DNA from: Leucogyrophana mollusca
Taxonomy: Eukaryota; Basidiomycota; Agaricomycetes; Boletales
Assembly: GCA_021014945.1 (NCBI GenBank)
Contig: MU266394.1
Coordinates: forward strand, 1-64,000
Reading direction: 5' to 3'
Length of the DNA: 64,000 nucleotides
The position numbers and the translations under genes are program-made. Each line of letters starts with the position of its first letter. Position 1 is the first letter of the stretch. Below, one piece after another: positions 1 to 10,139 of this stretch. The notes beneath the pieces are model-generated. The model was given only the letters and a program-made list of their open reading frames with translations. It was not told where the DNA came from and made no database searches.

Positions 1-2512
1 TGTTGTCGTGAATTTCCTCGCCTTTTCAATGCTTTTTAGCCATTCTTTCTACCGCTTTTTAGCCCGTTTTTCTAGCGCTTTTCAGCCCGTTTCTATCCAC
101 TTTGGACTGTGCTTGATCACACTTGGCTACCCGCGCATATCGTCGTGAATGCAATTTACTTGGTTTGCTTGGTGTTCTTAACACAGCCGCTCAAGTGGAA
201 TAAGTGGAATTTAAGTCGATATCAAGAACTTGAATCTACTTGTACCAAGTAGATCGTTCTTAGCCGCACTTTGTTGACAAAGTCGCGTTAAGCGAATATA
301 ATTACATTTTAAAGTTTGGTTAAGTGTTTTGTGGTTTTGCTGATGCTGATGTTCGACGTATAACGTCGAAGCTCGACCCGGCCCTGCGGCGCACACGAAG
401 CCTCATAGAGAGCGAGCGGCATCGTCGTCGAAACGGGGTCGCTTTGCACGGGGAGGTCTCGGCCGACGAGGGACGGCACAGTCGCCCCCCGCACCGCTCC
501 TCCTGTCGTAGTCCGGATCGTCGTCGTCATCGCGGGGGGTGTAGGACGTATCATTTTTGGACTCGGGGGAGGGGGGGACCGGCATCTTCCACGCTCTGTC
601 GATAAGGTCGAGGATGGGATGCACGTTGTGCATTCTTGTCAGCGTCGACCTTCACATGCACTAGCTTCCAGCCAAGCTCGAATATGGCGAACCTGGGATA
701 GATGTGGGACACAGGGGGTGGCATGGTGGTGATGGGAAGAGTGAACTACCTATCAAGATCGAGATAGCTGGGCTCACAGAAACATATTTCCTTGCTGCTT
801 CCAGAATCCAGATTGAAGCTTGAAGGTCCGTTGTCGCAGGCCCCAATGCCATTCGATGCTTTCCATCTAAATTAAATAAGAGTGTAGAAAGCTGGACAAT
901 GATATTCATCAAAGAATGACTCGCCAGTTCATCACCAACCCGGGAGGGACGATGTGGAATAAACCCAACCGCGCCGTCTGCGGGGCAGTTGTGAAGTCGG
1001 CATCGCAGCCTCCGTGAAGGTCCTTGGGTATTAAACCTACCCAAAACCCCGAGGAGAATTTACCCCAGACCCAAGTGCCAACAACATCAATCACCCGAAC
1101 CAGGTAACGTTACGTTACGAACGACACTGTTGAGGTTTGAAGGACGCATGCAACTTAGCAGACACGCCCTTCCATTGCATTTTTCTACATGTACAAGCTT
1201 TGTACACTAAGTACACAGATTGCGGTACACAACTGAATCCGATGCGTCCTCGTCGAGAGGGCAGATCTTTTTGTACAATGTACACGGTAATGTGATCACA
1301 TATGGACGGGAAGAAAGGCAGAAAGAACGCAAGCCGAGTATGTGAACGAAGCGAAGTGGTGGAAGCGGGATTGTGGTGGGGTGGTGGTACATGATACGCT
1401 CGACTTGCGAGCCGGGTGAGTGAGTGACTAGGACGATGAGTAATGAGTGTGAATAAATGAATGAATGGATGAGTGAATGCACTTCGTCAGTAACTAAAAC
1501 GATGAATGAACGTATGGCCATAGGTAGCAATGTGACCTAATAACACGAAACTGCTACCAAAAACGAAAACAGAGAACACAAAACGAGGAACAAACGAGCG
1601 GCGCGCTGCAGCACGACGTAATAATAAATAGCCAAGCCGCGAGTCCGAGTCCGAGAGTCGAGTCGATTCGCGCTTGTGGAGACGCGTGCAGCGGGGGTGC
1701 TGTCACCATATATTATGGAGACTGAGTTAGGGGGTGGTGTTGGTGTTGGTGTTGGTGTTGGGAGAGAGGGGAGACGTCAATGTCAAGGGAGAGAGGGATA
1801 TGAATGGAATGGGAGGTGCGGTGTGATGTTGATGTAACGAAGATGAAGATGAAGATGAAAAAAATAACCACCGCAAAAAAAAAAAAAAAAAGTAAAGATC
1901 AAAGTCCCCGCCCTTGACCTCCCGTCCTGCTGCCGCGGCCAAAAACGAGCGAGGTGTGCGCCGAACGCGCATAGTCGATATGCAGATGAGGGAGAAACCG
2001 AGTAAGCGAGGGTGGCAAGCAACGTGTATATGTATGCAGGTAAACAGAAAAAGCCGAGTGAGTGAGTGGGTGGTCAAGCATCCGTGTGCGATGCGAGTGA
2101 GTGAGTGAGCGTGGACGCGAGACGAGCAAGCGCTGTGAATCAGACCAGAAAATCAGCACGCATTCTCTGACGAGGCAGGGTTCACCGACCTTGAGTTCGC
2201 GATAACGGAGAAACGAAGAGAGACGGCGGCAGCAATGCAACGCAAGGCAGGACGAAGACGGACAGCGAAGCAAAAAGGGCGAACGAAACAAAAGGCAACC
2301 AAAAAAAAGACGGGTCGAAAGGTTGAAATAAAAGTACATCCACATCCAACTTCCAACCACCCACAACGAAAAAAAGCACCACAAAAAAGCAAAAGCAAAA
2401 GCAAAAGCGCAAGCGGTCGTAGAAACAAAAAAAGAACAAAGAACAAATGATGTACAAGATGAGCAATAGATGATAATTCAAATCAACAAAACAGAGAGAT
2501 CAACCCCCGTCC
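1..2512. other. Intergenic, low-complexity DNA
   Basis: No convincing gene was found here. The first ~110 bases hold imperfect copies of a pyrimidine-rich unit resembling gctttttagcccgttt. The stretch from about 1,430 to 2,450 is strongly strand-asymmetric, purine-rich on the + strand, with several microsatellites and an A-run. Long minus-strand reading frames here are Phe/Ser/Leu-rich translations of that skew. Part of it could be 3' UTR of the minus-strand gene ending at 2513. Confidence 0.6.
1736..1892. repeat. Microsatellite cluster (TTGGTG)n, (GATGAA)n, poly-A
   Basis: Short tandem repeats are read directly: ttggtg units at about 1736-1760, gaagat/gatgaa units at about 1839-1860, and an A-run at about 1875-1891. 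A further aaaagc repeat lies near 2388-2413. They are noncoding simple sequence. Confidence 0.8.
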
Positions 2513-4366
2513 TCAAGCCAGCTGGAACGCACTCCCCAGACCCAGCCCCCCACCATCCCCACCGCCAACAGGACTCATCTGCCCCGAACCAAGACTCCCA
2601 AACGAGATCCGCCGCGCCGCGCGCCGGAGAGTGCGCGGCCGCGTTGGGGGCGTCTGCGGCGGGGGCGTGGATGTAACCATCGGCGACGGGACGTGGCGGG
2701 ACAGCGCCGAGGGACGCGTATCGAGCACCAGCGCCGACGGACGCGTGTCGAGCATCATGCCCGGCGACGCAGGCGGCAACGGCGCAGACGCAGAGACGGG
2801 GATCTTGGACGGAAAAGCGGGCGTCGGCTGGGGACAGGGCAGCTCGGGGCCAAAGAGCGGCGTGGTGCGCGAGAGGGGGATGGGCCGGCGGGTTTCTTTC
2901 GCGGGGGTGTGTTTCTTCGCCGGGTCCCTTTTCCCGTTCTCGCCCGTCGCGCTGGGCCGCGGCCGCGAGGACACGGACGGGCTACCTGACGAGACGGAGG
3001 TAGCGCTCGAGGCGGTGGCCATGCTGGCACCCGAGCTCGAATCGGTGGCCATGCTGGAGCTGGAAGTCGAGAGGTCGTTGTCCGTGGATGCGGGCTTGGA
3101 AATCGAGATCGAGGCGCGGGTCTTTGGTTTCTTGGGCGACTGGACTTGAGGCACCTGTCCTGGCGTCTGCCCCGGCTGCATGGACCAACTGGGTTCCCTG
3201 GTGCGGACTTTCTTTGCGTGCCTGGTGAGCACTCTCTCTTCCTCGTCAGAAGGGGTAGGGGAGGAGGATGTCCCGAGGGCGTTGGGTTTTGGGGCGGTCT
3301 CGGGGCGGGTAGTGGACGGAGTGGTGGAGGACCCTGGGAGCTTGATGGCGCTGGTTGATGTGCTTAGGGATCCTGGGGGCGAGCGGGGTGACTGGAATTT
3401 TTGAAGTGGGTGGGGAAGTCTTTGGAGCGGCCTTCACAGGAGGCTTGGAGGGGGTGCCAAAAGACGGTGCACGTTTGAGAGCGCGGCCTTTGAGAGTGGT
3501 GTCGTACTCGGCACTGCGCCTGTTCTCGACGCCGAGGTCGACGTCCATTTCGCTGGTGCTGTTGAGTGTGAGGGTGGACGCACGGCGGAGGGACGAAGGG
3601 CGGAGGTGGACGAGGCGAGTACTATGGGTGGGGCTTGGATGAGCGTGGGGCAGCAGAGGAGGAGTTGAGGGTGGATGAGCTTGGGGTGGATGGTGCGAGT
3701 GAGTGATGTTTTGCAGGGCGGAGATAGGGGTGGTAGGACGAGGTGAGCGTGCGCTCGTGTTTCTGCAAACGGTGACTAAGCCTGTGTGGGTCGAGTGAGC
3801 GACAGACACTGGAGCAGCAATTCTAGTACGCACCTGGCTATTGTGTCGTTGTGGTCGAGGTCGCGGTCGAGCTTTGCGTTGAGCATAAAGTCCATGCTCG
3901 ACTGCCTGTACAGCGGACGAGCGCGGCGCGGTGACGCGGTGTTGGTCGTCTGCTGGAGGACGTCCGCTCTGAGACCTCCGCGGGCGTTGTCGTGGTCGCT
4001 AGCGTTGTCGCGTGCAATGTGGAGGAGCTTTATGCGAGTGGCGCGGACGGAGTGGGGCCAGTCGTTGGGGCCCTTGGCCTGGGCAATGCCGGTTGCGATC
4101 TTGTGGAGGAGGTTCGAGGGCGGGACAGGCCCGTTGAACGGCGTCGTCAGGTGCGACGGCAGCGCGTCCAGCGTCCGTGCGAGGAGGCGGAGGTGGTCAG
4201 GTGACCAGGGCACGCTGAGGTCCTCGAACTCGCCGTTCGAGCTGTTCCACGAGTCCGTGCTCAGCCTGTTCACAGCCGGCGGCGACGCTGTCAGCGACCG
4301 TGTCCGAGGCGTCCGCGGCGCTGACGAGAGGCTGGGCCGTGGTGAGAGTATAGAGAGTGCGTTCAT
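2513..4366 (-). CDS. Ser/Pro-rich protein of unknown function
   Basis: Not assigned to a family. Proposed exons are 4366-3834, 3762-3438 and 3391-2513, giving 578 residues. The first intron (3763-3833) has clear gtgcgt...tgcag borders. The second (3392-3437, 46 nt, gtgaag...ccag) is inferred because the reading frame changes there; it restores one frame but is short and has no obvious branch site. The start is the ATG at 4366 (MNALSILSPR). Residues ~45-120 are the only globular-looking part, with a helix-forming segment SPDHLRLLARTLDALP. The rest is Ser/Pro/Thr/Lys-rich and predicted disordered, with many SP/TP sites. It could be a cytoskeletal or cell-cycle phosphoprotein, but nothing proves that. 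The coding region is confident; the second junction is not. Confidence 0.6.
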
Positions 4367-4977
4367 AACGAGTGGGGGGCGGCGACGGCAGCTGGGGCGA
4401 CGGCGACGACGACGAGGTGGGGGTGTGCTCGTCGTGGATCTTAGGTAATACTTCTCAACAATGCACGCTTTCAATCTCCGATCCAAAGCTTATCACCACG
4501 TTCACTCTCCCTTGTGAGCACACAAGGCCCTTTTACGTATCTCCGGCGCGCTCCCCGAGCCGCCGAGTCCGATCTCCTTAGGAATCTCAGACCAGCTCAG
4601 ACCCCGACTGCCGGGGAACATTCCTGCGGTGCTCCACCAAAGTGTCCGACATACCACGCCTTTTCGGTTTGGTGGGGCAGGAGCGGTCCCCGACAGTCGG
4701 GCCCGACGTCTGCTGTGCCTCAGGACCCGTTCGGCTCCCTGATCTTATGAGATTTGTCCTGCCAAAAAAATGGGGGCGGATGCGTTGTGGGACCGGAGAG
4801 CGGGCCTTCGAAGGCGAGCAGGTGCGTTCGCTTCCATCTCTCCTCGTCCATTTCCCCCTATAAGACGGCGGGGGCTATGCTGAGGAATCACATCCCTCCG
4901 CCACTGTTGCAATTTTGCAGGTATGCTGTTGTCCTCCCGAGGTTTACGGTTTAACTGACCAACAAGTTTACCAAGAC
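4367..4977. promoter_or_regulatory. Divergent intergenic region with TATA box for SSP1
   Basis: This separates the minus-strand Ser/Pro-rich gene from the first secreted-protein gene. A TATA-like tataag at 4859-4864 lies about 115 bases before the ATG at 4978, the same spacing class as the TATA boxes of the two downstream relatives. A GC-rich stretch fills 4540-4800. No gene was recognised. Confidence 0.5.
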
Positions 4978-5473
4978 ATGGTCGCACTCAAAGCACTTGC
5001 TAGCCTCGCGTCATCCGCGATCTTGGTTGCTGCAAGCTACTGCGAGTTACCTTCAATAGGCAAGCACGGCTACCGAATTGACATCTGGGATGGGGAGAAC
5101 TGTCATAAGCACGAACATCACGAGACGTTCTACGGCACTTGGTCCATATTATGGCCCGCTCTCTCGTGGTGCTTTTGCAACTCTATTGCCCCAGCGATGG
5201 TGGGCAAAGTCAAGTCGTTCACTGTCGCCGATGGACATTTGCCCAACATAGCGACGGAACTTTGGACGGACCATGGTTGTGGAGGGGATTTTATAGGTGA
5301 GTAACTCAAGAATTTGGCGGCACCGCATGGTTTTTCTTTTGCGTTTTGGAGCAGCTCTAATGCCATTGCATCTTGTTGTCCCCTCAGCGGAGAAGCACGC
5401 CACCTGGATCGATAATAACGTTACAGGCAGTATTGCGCACTTACGATCGTTCAAAATTTGCATGTATTTCTAA
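4978..5473 (+). CDS. Small secreted cysteine-containing protein (SSP1)
   Basis: This encodes a predicted 134-residue secreted protein. Exons are 4978-5296 and 5388-5473, with a 91-nt gtgagt...ctcag intron. The N-terminus MVALKALASLASSAILVAA is a typical signal peptide. The mature part has a Tyr/Trp-rich beta-type pattern shared with three other genes in the window: a D-x-x-N-C site, an ETFYGT block, a VKSF block, and a C-terminal LRSF block encoded by exon 2. The first intron lies where SSP2 and SSP3 have theirs, near a conserved Leu-Trp/Tyr strand. The pattern recalls compact disulfide-stabilised beta proteins such as crystallin-like folds, but that is only inference. It is the most divergent of the plus-strand copies. 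The biological role is unknown; secretion is the only supported property. Confidence 0.75.
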
Positions 5474-6253
5474 CAAAACCCAGCGTCGCGTTGGTAGTTG
5501 CCAGTTTGTGGCGAGAGGGAGTGTATATGGTCGTTGTAAGCTTGTATCGCATTGCAACACATTGCTAATAAAATATGTCGCTGATTTGTTTTGATTGACT
5601 AAAGGTTTCGCGGCAATAGCGAAGAGTGGTGATCGGTAGCTACGACTAAACTATACTGACTACACTAATCCATATTGTCCTCCTGAGCAGACTCTTTGTC
5701 CTTGTCCTGTGCGTGGCCTTTGTACCGGGGCATGATGCTAATTTACGGGGTAAGTGTCGGTGTGACGCGCTGGCCGTAGAAGATGTGGCAGGTGGGCTGG
5801 AAGTGGAGGGGGACTTGTTGGTCATATCCGGGGTCATGCACGTCCGAGTGTTGCGGATCGTGACGGCCTTTGGTATCCTGAGTGACGTCCTGGTCGTGAT
5901 GGCGTGATTTTGCGGGCTTGAATCTGAAGCTGGATGGGTAGGCGAGGACGGTACGGCGCCCTTCGTCAAAGAGGGGGGAGCGGCAGGTGTTGCAGGATAC
6001 TTTGCAGGGGACGTTGTGTGCGGCTTTGCGTGTCTGAGTGGAGAAACAGTGGAGAGAATCGTTTTCATTCCTGAGGAGGCGAATGGAGATCTTACGAGCG
6101 GTTCAGTTACACTGTGATCGGTATCCGGAGAGCATTTCCGTAGGGTCTGAGATTGCACTGCGCAGACTTGTCCTTAAACTTTATTAGCGGAGTTTCGCCC
6201 AGGTCCGAAGTATAGGATACAGAATTCAGCAAAACTGTAGGGAGATTCGATTC

Positions 6254-6371
6254 ACAGAAAGGCCCAAAATCTGAAAAATGTCCGATCCTGCGTGCGGTCA
6301 GAGGTGGGTCGTCTGCAGTGGGGTTCCATCCCAGCGGCGGACTTTCCTCCCGAAATTGCTGCCGTCACCTA
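6254..6371 (+). repeat. Promoter-proximal repeat, copy A
   Basis: This begins acagaaaggcccaaaatc and contains gaggtgggtcgtctgcag and cccagcggcggact. Near-identical copies occur at 7716-7833 (B) and 8369-8490 (C). Copies A and C sit upstream of SSP2 and SSP3; copy B has no secreted-protein gene after it. Confidence 0.85.
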
Positions 6372-6485
6372 ACTTTCGGTGCTTGAGCACACCCGTGACG
6401 CAACCGTGGTGACGATCACGCCATGGCCCTCACTCTCCTCGAGTGCCTGGCGTGCTATTGGCCAGGGGCCGCGATAAACCTGACC

Positions 6486-6492
6486 TATAAAA
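6486..6492 (+). promoter_or_regulatory. TATA box of SSP2
   Basis: tataaaa sits 122-128 bases before the SSP2 start. It is matched by tataaaa at 8716-8722 ahead of SSP3 with equal spacing, so the element was duplicated together with its gene. Confidence 0.6.
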
Positions 6493-6613
6493 CCCAGAAC
6501 TCAATGCCTATCACACACCCCTCGTCCTACATACTAACCCCACCCCTCCGTAAGCCACCCCCACTCTTCTACCCCTTCATCTAACGTCCTTCTCAAGCAG
6601 ACAATCTCAATTA

Positions 6614-7133
6614 ATGCTACCCGCCCTCTTTGCCCTCCTCCTCGCGGTCACCGCCGCCGCAAAATGCGCCCCGTGGAAATTCTCCAGGGAAAGCTGGCTC
6701 ATGGCCGTCTACGGCGCAACCAACTGCTCCAAAAGCCACCACTACGAGGAGTTCTACGGCACCTTCACCACGTCCGGATGCTACGCGATCAAAGTCTCCG
6801 CCAAGCACATCAACGACGTCAAGTCCTTCATCTTCATGGGCTCGGACCAGCTCCGCGTCAGCCTCTATGACAGTGCGCCCTTCCTTTTCGCACGCAACGC
6901 GTCCTGTGTCCGCTAACTTGGCGTCCCCAAGATCCCAGCTGCTCTGGAAAGCCTTTTGGTTCGTGTATCCCGCCGTACAGCGTATATAATACTGATGCGA
7001 TCTCCCATTAGCCCGATCCCGCTACTCCGAACATCCTTCCCCCTATTGGTACATGAACAACGTGGACGGCGGGCCAGATGGCTATCAAGGCTTCGTAGCT
7101 TTCGGCATAGATTCTTATGGTTTCCACTGGTAG
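6614..7133 (+). CDS. Small secreted cysteine-containing protein (SSP2)
   Basis: Exons are 6614-6872 and 7012-7133, giving 126 residues. The 139-nt intron (gtgcgc...attag) is longer than usual here. It is supported by SSP3, which has the same splice sites and a closely matching second exon. The N-terminus MLPALFALLLAVTAAAKC is a signal peptide. The mature protein has WLMAVYGATNCSKSHHYEE, the FYGT and DVKSFIF blocks and a C-terminal YQGFVAFGIDSYG segment. If the intron were retained, translation would stop soon after residue 86 and lose the conserved C-terminal block, so the spliced form is preferred. The relatives are SSP1, SSP3 and the minus-strand SSP4. Function is unknown; tandem duplication of small secreted proteins is common among fungal effectors and defence proteins. 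Confidence 0.8.
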
Positions 7134-7715
7134 AGGGGCGCCATACTCGCGGCGCATGCGTGGTCCGGTGTACACTATCTCCGAGTCATTTTACGGACAC
7201 CCCTCATGTATCATACGGTCGTTGTGCCCGATACTGGCATTTTGCAGCGGCCGATTGTAGAACAGGTTTGCGAGCAAGCATTGTAAACCCAGGTTGCTAC
7301 TTGCACAATTTCGCGTCATGGACCTCAGGCTTTACCGATACATATTCCACCCACGACGAACGCATTGAGTCGAGTATCACGGACCCGGCTTTGTCCCGAC
7401 CACGCGAGCCGGTGCAATACACGAAATTGAAAATCTTGCACCAAATTTATGCATTATGACGACTAACGTCGTACCGGAGTTGCAAAATGGCCTGCAGAGC
7501 ATGCAATATCACTTCAAGTTCAAATACCTATCGCTCTTGGACTTGGTACTTAAAGCTTGAGGTCGTGGACGGTTCTTTCAAGCCCAATCGCTCTCATATT
7601 CCTGCTCGGAAAAAAAACGGACAAGAAAAGCCCGCCAGTCATTACAAGGTTGCGACATCGCCCTGTCCATTGGGCCCATGCATTCACGAGAGCAGGTCAG
7701 GTCTTACTTACACTG

Positions 7716-7833
7716 ACAGAAAGGCCCAAAATCCGAAAAATGTCCAATCCTGCTTGCGGTCAGAGGTGGGTCGTCTGCAGGGGTTCCATCCCAGCGGCGG
7801 ACTATCCTAATCCTCCCAAATTTGCTGCTGTCA
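7716..7833 (+). repeat. Promoter-proximal repeat, copy B (orphan)
   Basis: This is a near-identical match to copies A and C over its whole length. The preceding sequence around cattgggcccatgcattcac also matches that before copy C. No secreted-protein gene follows directly. Confidence 0.8.
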
Positions 7834-8368
7834 CCCAAAGCTCGTAACGTTTTTGCAGAGGCAACCCACTCCTTATGAGCTATCTTATACGCACCACTGC
7901 ACCTTGCATACATGGTGAGGTCACGATGACCGAGTGGTCTAAGGCGCTGGGTCGGGTTACTTTAGCTTAGTAAGCAACAGGTCGGACCGACTACCGGGTC
8001 ACTCTGCCTCCTACACTCGATCTGCTCATTGAAATATCATTCTATCGACTCAATCGCCATGCCTATGGCTCAAACTATGTCCATCTCAAGAATGAAGAAA
8101 AACCATGAGGAATTGGTTGAGATAAACGCAAATCGAGTCAGCAGATTGCCATCTGGCAGTTGGCCACGGCGCTAAAGTATCGACACACTTTTCATCTCAC
8201 TGTCATGCAGATCAAGCCTCCACCACCCAAGAAGGGACAGCTATATTATATATACATCACGGGCATTCAACCATCGTACTCGCATGTGCAACCCGGCCAA
8301 GGTTGCGACATCACCCTGTCCAATGGGCCCGTGAATTCACGAGTGTAGGTCAAGTCCTATTTACACTG

Positions 8369-8490
8369 ACAGAAAGGCCCCAAATCCGAAAAAATGTCCG
8401 ACCCTGCTCGCGGTCAGAGGTGGGTCGTCTGCAGTGGAGTTCCATCCCAGCGGCGGACTATCATAATCCTCCCAAATTTGCTACCGTCGC
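8369..8490 (+). repeat. Promoter-proximal repeat, copy C
   Basis: This is the copy preceding SSP3. It matches A and B, with a few substitutions and small indels. Confidence 0.85.
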
Positions 8491-8715
8491 CCAACTTCCG
8501 GTGCTTCAACCCGAGCGTTCACACCTGCTACGCCTAGCTCACTACGCGGCACCCCCAAGCTCAAGGTCGCTCCGCAATGGAAGCCTGCTTGGATATACCG
8601 GTCCTGAGGACACTCATCACGCAACCGCGATGACGATCACGTCATGGCCTTCGGTCTGCCACTCGAGTGCTTGGCGGTGCTGTCGGCGAGGGGGTGGGTC
8701 GCGATAAAACTGGGC

Positions 8716-8722
8716 TATAAAA
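8716..8722 (+). promoter_or_regulatory. TATA box of SSP3
   Basis: tataaaa lies 123-129 bases before the SSP3 ATG, mirroring the SSP2 promoter. Confidence 0.6.
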
Positions 8723-8844
8723 TCAGAGCTCAATGCCCACCACGCACCCCTCATCCTACATCCCACATAGTAGCACCACTCCACCGTAAGCACCCGCCCT
8801 CACTCGTCTTACCCCTTATACCTAACGTCCCCTCAAAGCAAACA

Positions 8845-9363
8845 ATGCTATCCGTCCTCTTTGCCCTCCTCCTTGCGGTTACCACCGTCACCGCAAAATG
8901 CGGCCCATTGCCTTTATCTCTGGGAAGAACCTGGAAGATGGTCGTATACGGCGCAACTAATTGCTCCAAAAGCCACTACTACGAGGAATTCTACGGCACC
9001 CTCACCACTACCGGGTGCTACAAGATAAAAATTACCCACAACCGGCTCAACGAAGTAAAGTCCTTCGTCTTCATGGGCTCAGACGAGCTCCGGGTCAACC
9101 TACATGACAGTGCGCCCCTTCCTTTTCACGCACAACACCTGCCATATCCTCTAACTTGCCTTGTCTCAAGATCCCAGCTGCTCTGGCAAACCTTTCGGTT
9201 CGTCCGTGCCGCCATACAATGTATATAGTACTGATCCATTCTTGCATTAGCGCAAACCCACTACTCCCATTTTCCGTCACCCTATTGGCACATGAATAAC
9301 GTGGGCCGCGGGCCAGGCGGCTTCAAGGCTTTCTCCATAGATTCTTATGGTACCCACTTGTAG
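8845..9363 (+). CDS. Small secreted cysteine-containing protein (SSP3)
   Basis: Exons are 8845-9109 and 9251-9363 (141-nt intron gtgcgc...attag), giving 125 residues. The signal peptide MLSVLFALLLAVTTVTAKC is followed by a mature region very close to SSP2: VVYGATNCSKSHYYEE, FYGTLTTTGCYKI, EVKSFVFMGSDELRV, and a second-exon block PSPYWHMNNV ending in IDSYGTHL. The start is the ATG after the aagcaaaca leader; upstream in-frame codons lack a signal sequence and lie in the 5' leader and promoter. SSP2 and SSP3 share promoter repeat, TATA position, intron and 3' flank, so they come from a recent tandem duplication. Function is unknown. Confidence 0.82.
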
Positions 9364-10139
9364 AGGGGCGCCATACTCGAGGCACATGCGTGCTCCGATG
9401 TACACAGCCTCCGTTCTATGGGCGTTTCTTGTGTAGCATACGGTCGTTGGCCTTGAAGTGCTTGACATTGGCACTTTGTGGTAAAGTTCTTTCAAGAAGA
9501 GGATCGGACTGGCAGAGCAGAAGCGGCAGGTGTTCTTGGCCTGCTTCTTCGCCGGCCGATTGTACTGCATGAGTAGGTTTGTCTCGTGGGTTGCGAACAG
9601 ACATTGTAAAGTCAGGTTGTTACTTGCATAATTTTGCGTCATGGACATGTAATTCCACTCGAACGGTGCACGAGATTCCTGCACTATGACGACACGCATC
9701 ATGAGCAATTCAACCGTCGTACTCGCAGGTGCAACCCAACCAAGAACCAAGATCGCGCCATCACCACATCACCCGTGTCCGTCCCCGATGGGCCCACGCA
9801 CTCACGATACGAGTGCAGGTCAAGTCTTTGCCATAAGTCATAACGAACATGAAATATACGTAAACGTAAAATGTGTATGCAGGTTATCGAACATGCTTCC
9901 GACCGATATAATAATATCATGATGTTGATGCGAAAAAACGAGGACAGCATAAGTCTAAGACCATAGAAAACAAACAAACAAACACGATGCGCGAATATCA
10001 ACAAAACGAAGATGCTCCAAAAAAGAAAGAAAAAGAAAAAAGCAGACGCACATGCAACAAGTAGCATACAAATCATCAAGATGTCTTACCCCCACACCAG
10101 CAGCCGTCGTGCGCACAAGTCCACTCCCCATACACTCTC
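9364..10139. repeat. SSP3 3' flank and degenerate array end
   Basis: 9364-9650 matches the SSP2 3' flank. About 9712-9830 is a diverged copy of the sequence just before promoter repeat C (8266-8362), with shared tcaaccrtcgtactcgca and gatgggcccacg-type words. The array therefore ends with a partial fourth unit. No gene is seen here; A-rich sequence at 9930-10080 may be 3' UTR of the minus-strand gene. Confidence 0.55.

Larger units (their letters stand above)
5474..6613. promoter_or_regulatory. SSP2 upstream region with promoter repeat A
   Basis: No gene was assigned. Copy A of a ~118-bp promoter-proximal repeat starts near 6254. A canonical tataaaa lies at 6486-6492, about 120 bases before the SSP2 ATG. 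A Ser/Thr/Pro-rich minus-strand open frame at 5646-6158 has no matching introns, start or family and was not called. Confidence 0.55.
7134..8844. repeat. Duplicated non-coding spacer between SSP2 and SSP3
   Basis: This holds the SSP2 3' flank (7134-7330), which resembles the SSP3 3' flank (9364-9650), including the shared tagaggggcgccatactcg start. It also holds repeat copies B (7716-7833) and C (8369-8490). Copy B is followed by ~430 bases without a secreted-protein gene, so it looks like the stump of a lost or never-completed array member. A tRNA-like A box near 7930 is discussed among the rejected items. Confidence 0.6.

Noticed and set aside
1899..2481. Long minus-strand open frames rich in Phe/Leu/Ser
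   Set aside because: They are translations of a purine-skewed simple-sequence region, overlap in several frames, and have no start context, introns or motifs.
5646..6158. 170-residue Ser/Thr/Pro-rich minus-strand open frame
   Set aside because: It lacks an ATG at its 5' end and any motif, and sits in the SSP2 upstream region.
7924..8020. tRNA-like A box (gatgaccgagtggtctaaggcgc)
   Set aside because: It resembles a Leu/Ser tRNA 5' half, but no ggttcga-type B box, no matching acceptor stem and no clean anticodon arm follow. At best it is a tRNA relic.
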